A stretch of 64,000 bases of DNA from Dendrolimus kikuchii (lineage: Eukaryota > Arthropoda > Insecta > Lepidoptera > Lasiocampidae): NCBI GenBank assembly GCA_019925095.2, contig CM034392.1, positions 26,731,887 through 26,795,886 on the forward strand, written 5' to 3'. A program made the translations under genes and the position numbers. The notes under the pieces are model-generated. The model did not search any database. It was not told the origin of the DNA and saw nothing but the letters and a program-made list of their open reading frames with translations. Below are positions 62,310-64,000 of the stretch, piece by piece (positions within the stretch are counted from its first letter, which is position 1; every line of letters starts with the position of its first letter).

Positions 62310-62386
62310 CATACATACATACATACATAACTTCACGCCAGTTCCCTTGCGGGGTAGGCACGAACAACAGAGTGCCATTTAGGCTT
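62310..62386 (-). mobile_element. LINE-C copy, about 80 bp
   Basis: (CATA)n tail and the last 50 bp of ORF2, within a TATATA tract that forms the ambiguous target repeat. The two very short copies, here and at 54507, break at nearly the same point (AGTGCCATTTAGGCTTAT). Confidence 0.85.
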
Positions 62387-62720
62387 ATATATATGATTGT
62401 GTTATGTTGTTTAAATGTTTATTTCATGTTTCAATCGCCTGTAACCCCATAATATGAGAGACTGTAAGTCATTTGTCATTTGTATTATTTCGACATTCTT
62501 AATGCGGCATTAAATGATATTAGGTTGAAATTTATTGGTAACATGTGACGCGGCATCTGCTATGGCTATCACCAGTCCTGCCCCATGGCCTATTGCCACC
62601 GACATGTTTATTACATACAAATACCATAGATTATTACCATAGGAATTATCTTAAGACAACTTTAATTTTTGTTTTATAAGCAAAAGGGCATATGCAATAT
62701 ATACAATCCCTTTACCTTAG

Positions 62721-63232
62721 TTTTATTCAAAATAAGTTCCACTGGAGAACACTTTTTGAAGGTCATACATGTAAGTTAAAATTTAATTTTTACTTCCTAT
62801 TCTATGTACACCGGTTCGCAACGTGTTGATGCTGTAAAGGAGAAGAAGCGGCAAGAAACTCCCCAGCAACACGTCTAGCTAAATATTGTTTTTCTTTATA
62901 TTTCAATATCTATTTATATCTCAAATTTTTTTTTATAAGTTTTATACAGAAGTATGTTACAGAATTACTTTTTGAAGAATTAATGGGGTTGTAGCAAACA
63001 ATGCGTACTCAATAAGAACAAGACAATAAAAGGAAAGAAAAATAATGTTATAGTTATAATAATGACATGACGTGCTAAAATGTTATGCTGCAATATGTCT
63101 CCACAAATTCCTTACAAGCATGGCAAGATAAAAAAAAGACGTTAATTTAGTATAAGAGGTTGGAGCGAGCTGCTATGTAAATGAATTTTTGTCTTTTAAG
63201 TATTCTTCAATACTATAGTATCCCCTTTTTAT
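62721..63232 (-). mobile_element. LINE-M, 3' UTR and last ORF2 codons
   Basis: TTCAAAATAAGTTCCACTGG to the coding end near 63180-63232 (minus: KKGDTIVEEYLKDKNSFT-like, decayed). Colinear with 42321-42850. Confidence 0.85.
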
Positions 63233-63380
63233 AGCATACAATGTTACAAAATAAATTCATATATACAATCGTGATGATGATTATAATGGGCGGTCTTATC
63301 GCTGGGAGCGATTTCTTCCAGACAACCTTTGGATGGACAGAAACTTGGTATGGATGGGGGTAGGTATGCAATAGATATAA

Positions 63381-63857
63381 TGTTCTTACAACTTAGGTCC
63401 CGACAAAAACAAAATCCACCTATATATGAAACAAAACGCATTTTATTACCTGTCGGCATTTAAACTAATTGCAATTCTTTTATGATCCTCTTCTTTTCTT
63501 TACTTATTGATTGGCATACGTTTCTAGAAAACAGCCCATTGTTTTATTGTACTCTCTTATGGCCTTTTGCGGCCGAGTCATTAGCCAGGTGTGGCGGATT
63601 AAGTCGACTACGATACGGGCATATTGCAGTTGTGCAGTCTGATCGAGGGAGAGGCAGTCGAGCGAGAACCACGATCAAAGCGAGACGTGTGTACTACAAT
63701 CGGGAATGTAATAGTGATGGACTTTGCGCGCTTCATTGAATTACGACCTTCTGCATTACGTTTGGACTTGTTGTGTTCGGTTACATTTGTACCTGTGTTA
63801 TACGTGTTTCTATAATAATTCCAATGGCATTTTAATTCGAGTCTCGCAACTCGTAAT
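63381..63857 (+). mobile_element. LTR-J solo LTR, nearly complete
   Basis: Starts TGTTCTTACAACTTAGGTCC and ends CGCAACTCGTAATA (terminal CA mutated). It carries the GGCAGTCGAGCGAGAACCACG and TAATTCGAGTCTCG blocks. The TATA box is lost (GTGCAGTCTGATCG). Confidence 0.8.
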
Positions 63858-64000
63858 AATATACTAATATATACGTAAATATAAACGAAAATGTTACATA
63901 AATTACAATATAAACATACATATTTATCTAAATATTCAAGTTGTGTGTCGTTAAACAACACCATCCCATACATACAAGTAAATAGCATTATTATTCAGTT

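Overview
The window looks like AT-rich intergenic or intronic DNA from an insect, most probably a moth or butterfly. The clues are tRNA-derived SINEs, small Helitrons ending in hairpin + CTAG, and C-termini of several LINE clades, all of types I associate with Lepidoptera. That assignment is from memory of such families, not a search. I found no complete host protein gene, no rRNA or functional tRNA gene and no CRISPR array. Nearly every open frame is a piece of a transposable element or a shadow of one.

Names used below. SINE-A: about 310 bp, poly-A, more than 20 copies, conserved 5' start TATCCGTGCAGG. SINE-B and SINE-T: tRNA-derived. SINE-E: about 320 bp, no visible Pol III box. LINE-C: GTAT-tailed RTE-type LINE, 22 5'-truncated copies. 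LINE-M: Jockey/CR1-like 3' end. REL-LINE: LINE C-terminus with an RPDG..WDAT..K..KY pattern. LTR-J: solo LTR, TGTTACG...CGTAACA. PAL-K: large palindrome. hAT-P: non-autonomous hAT element. F, N and O: unclassified repeats.

Layout. 0-9 kb: SINE-A, LINE-C, a Helitron, an LTR, a foldback repeat. 9-16 kb: a head-to-tail Helitron pair, a solo LTR, and repeat N split by LINE-C. 16-25 kb: remnants of three other LINE C-termini, tRNA SINEs (one with an internal 35-bp minisatellite), and a SINE-A hit by two later insertions. 25-34 kb: a LINE-C copy with a 5' inversion flanked by about 210-bp direct repeats, a LINE inside an LTR, a GC-rich MITE, and a 215+215 bp palindrome. 34-44 kb: relatively empty DNA, REL-LINE, and a zinc-finger LINE split by LINE-M. 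44-48 kb: hAT elements and SINE-E inside a Helitron. 48-53 kb: the quietest part, with one candidate 53-bp exon. 53-64 kb: dense nesting, including SINE-A in SINE-E in repeat O.

The main value of the window is its stratigraphy. More than 25 insertions can be ordered from target-site duplications (TSDs), and two have a related uninterrupted copy elsewhere in the window that shows the empty site. Coordinates were read by eye and element edges may be off by a few bases.
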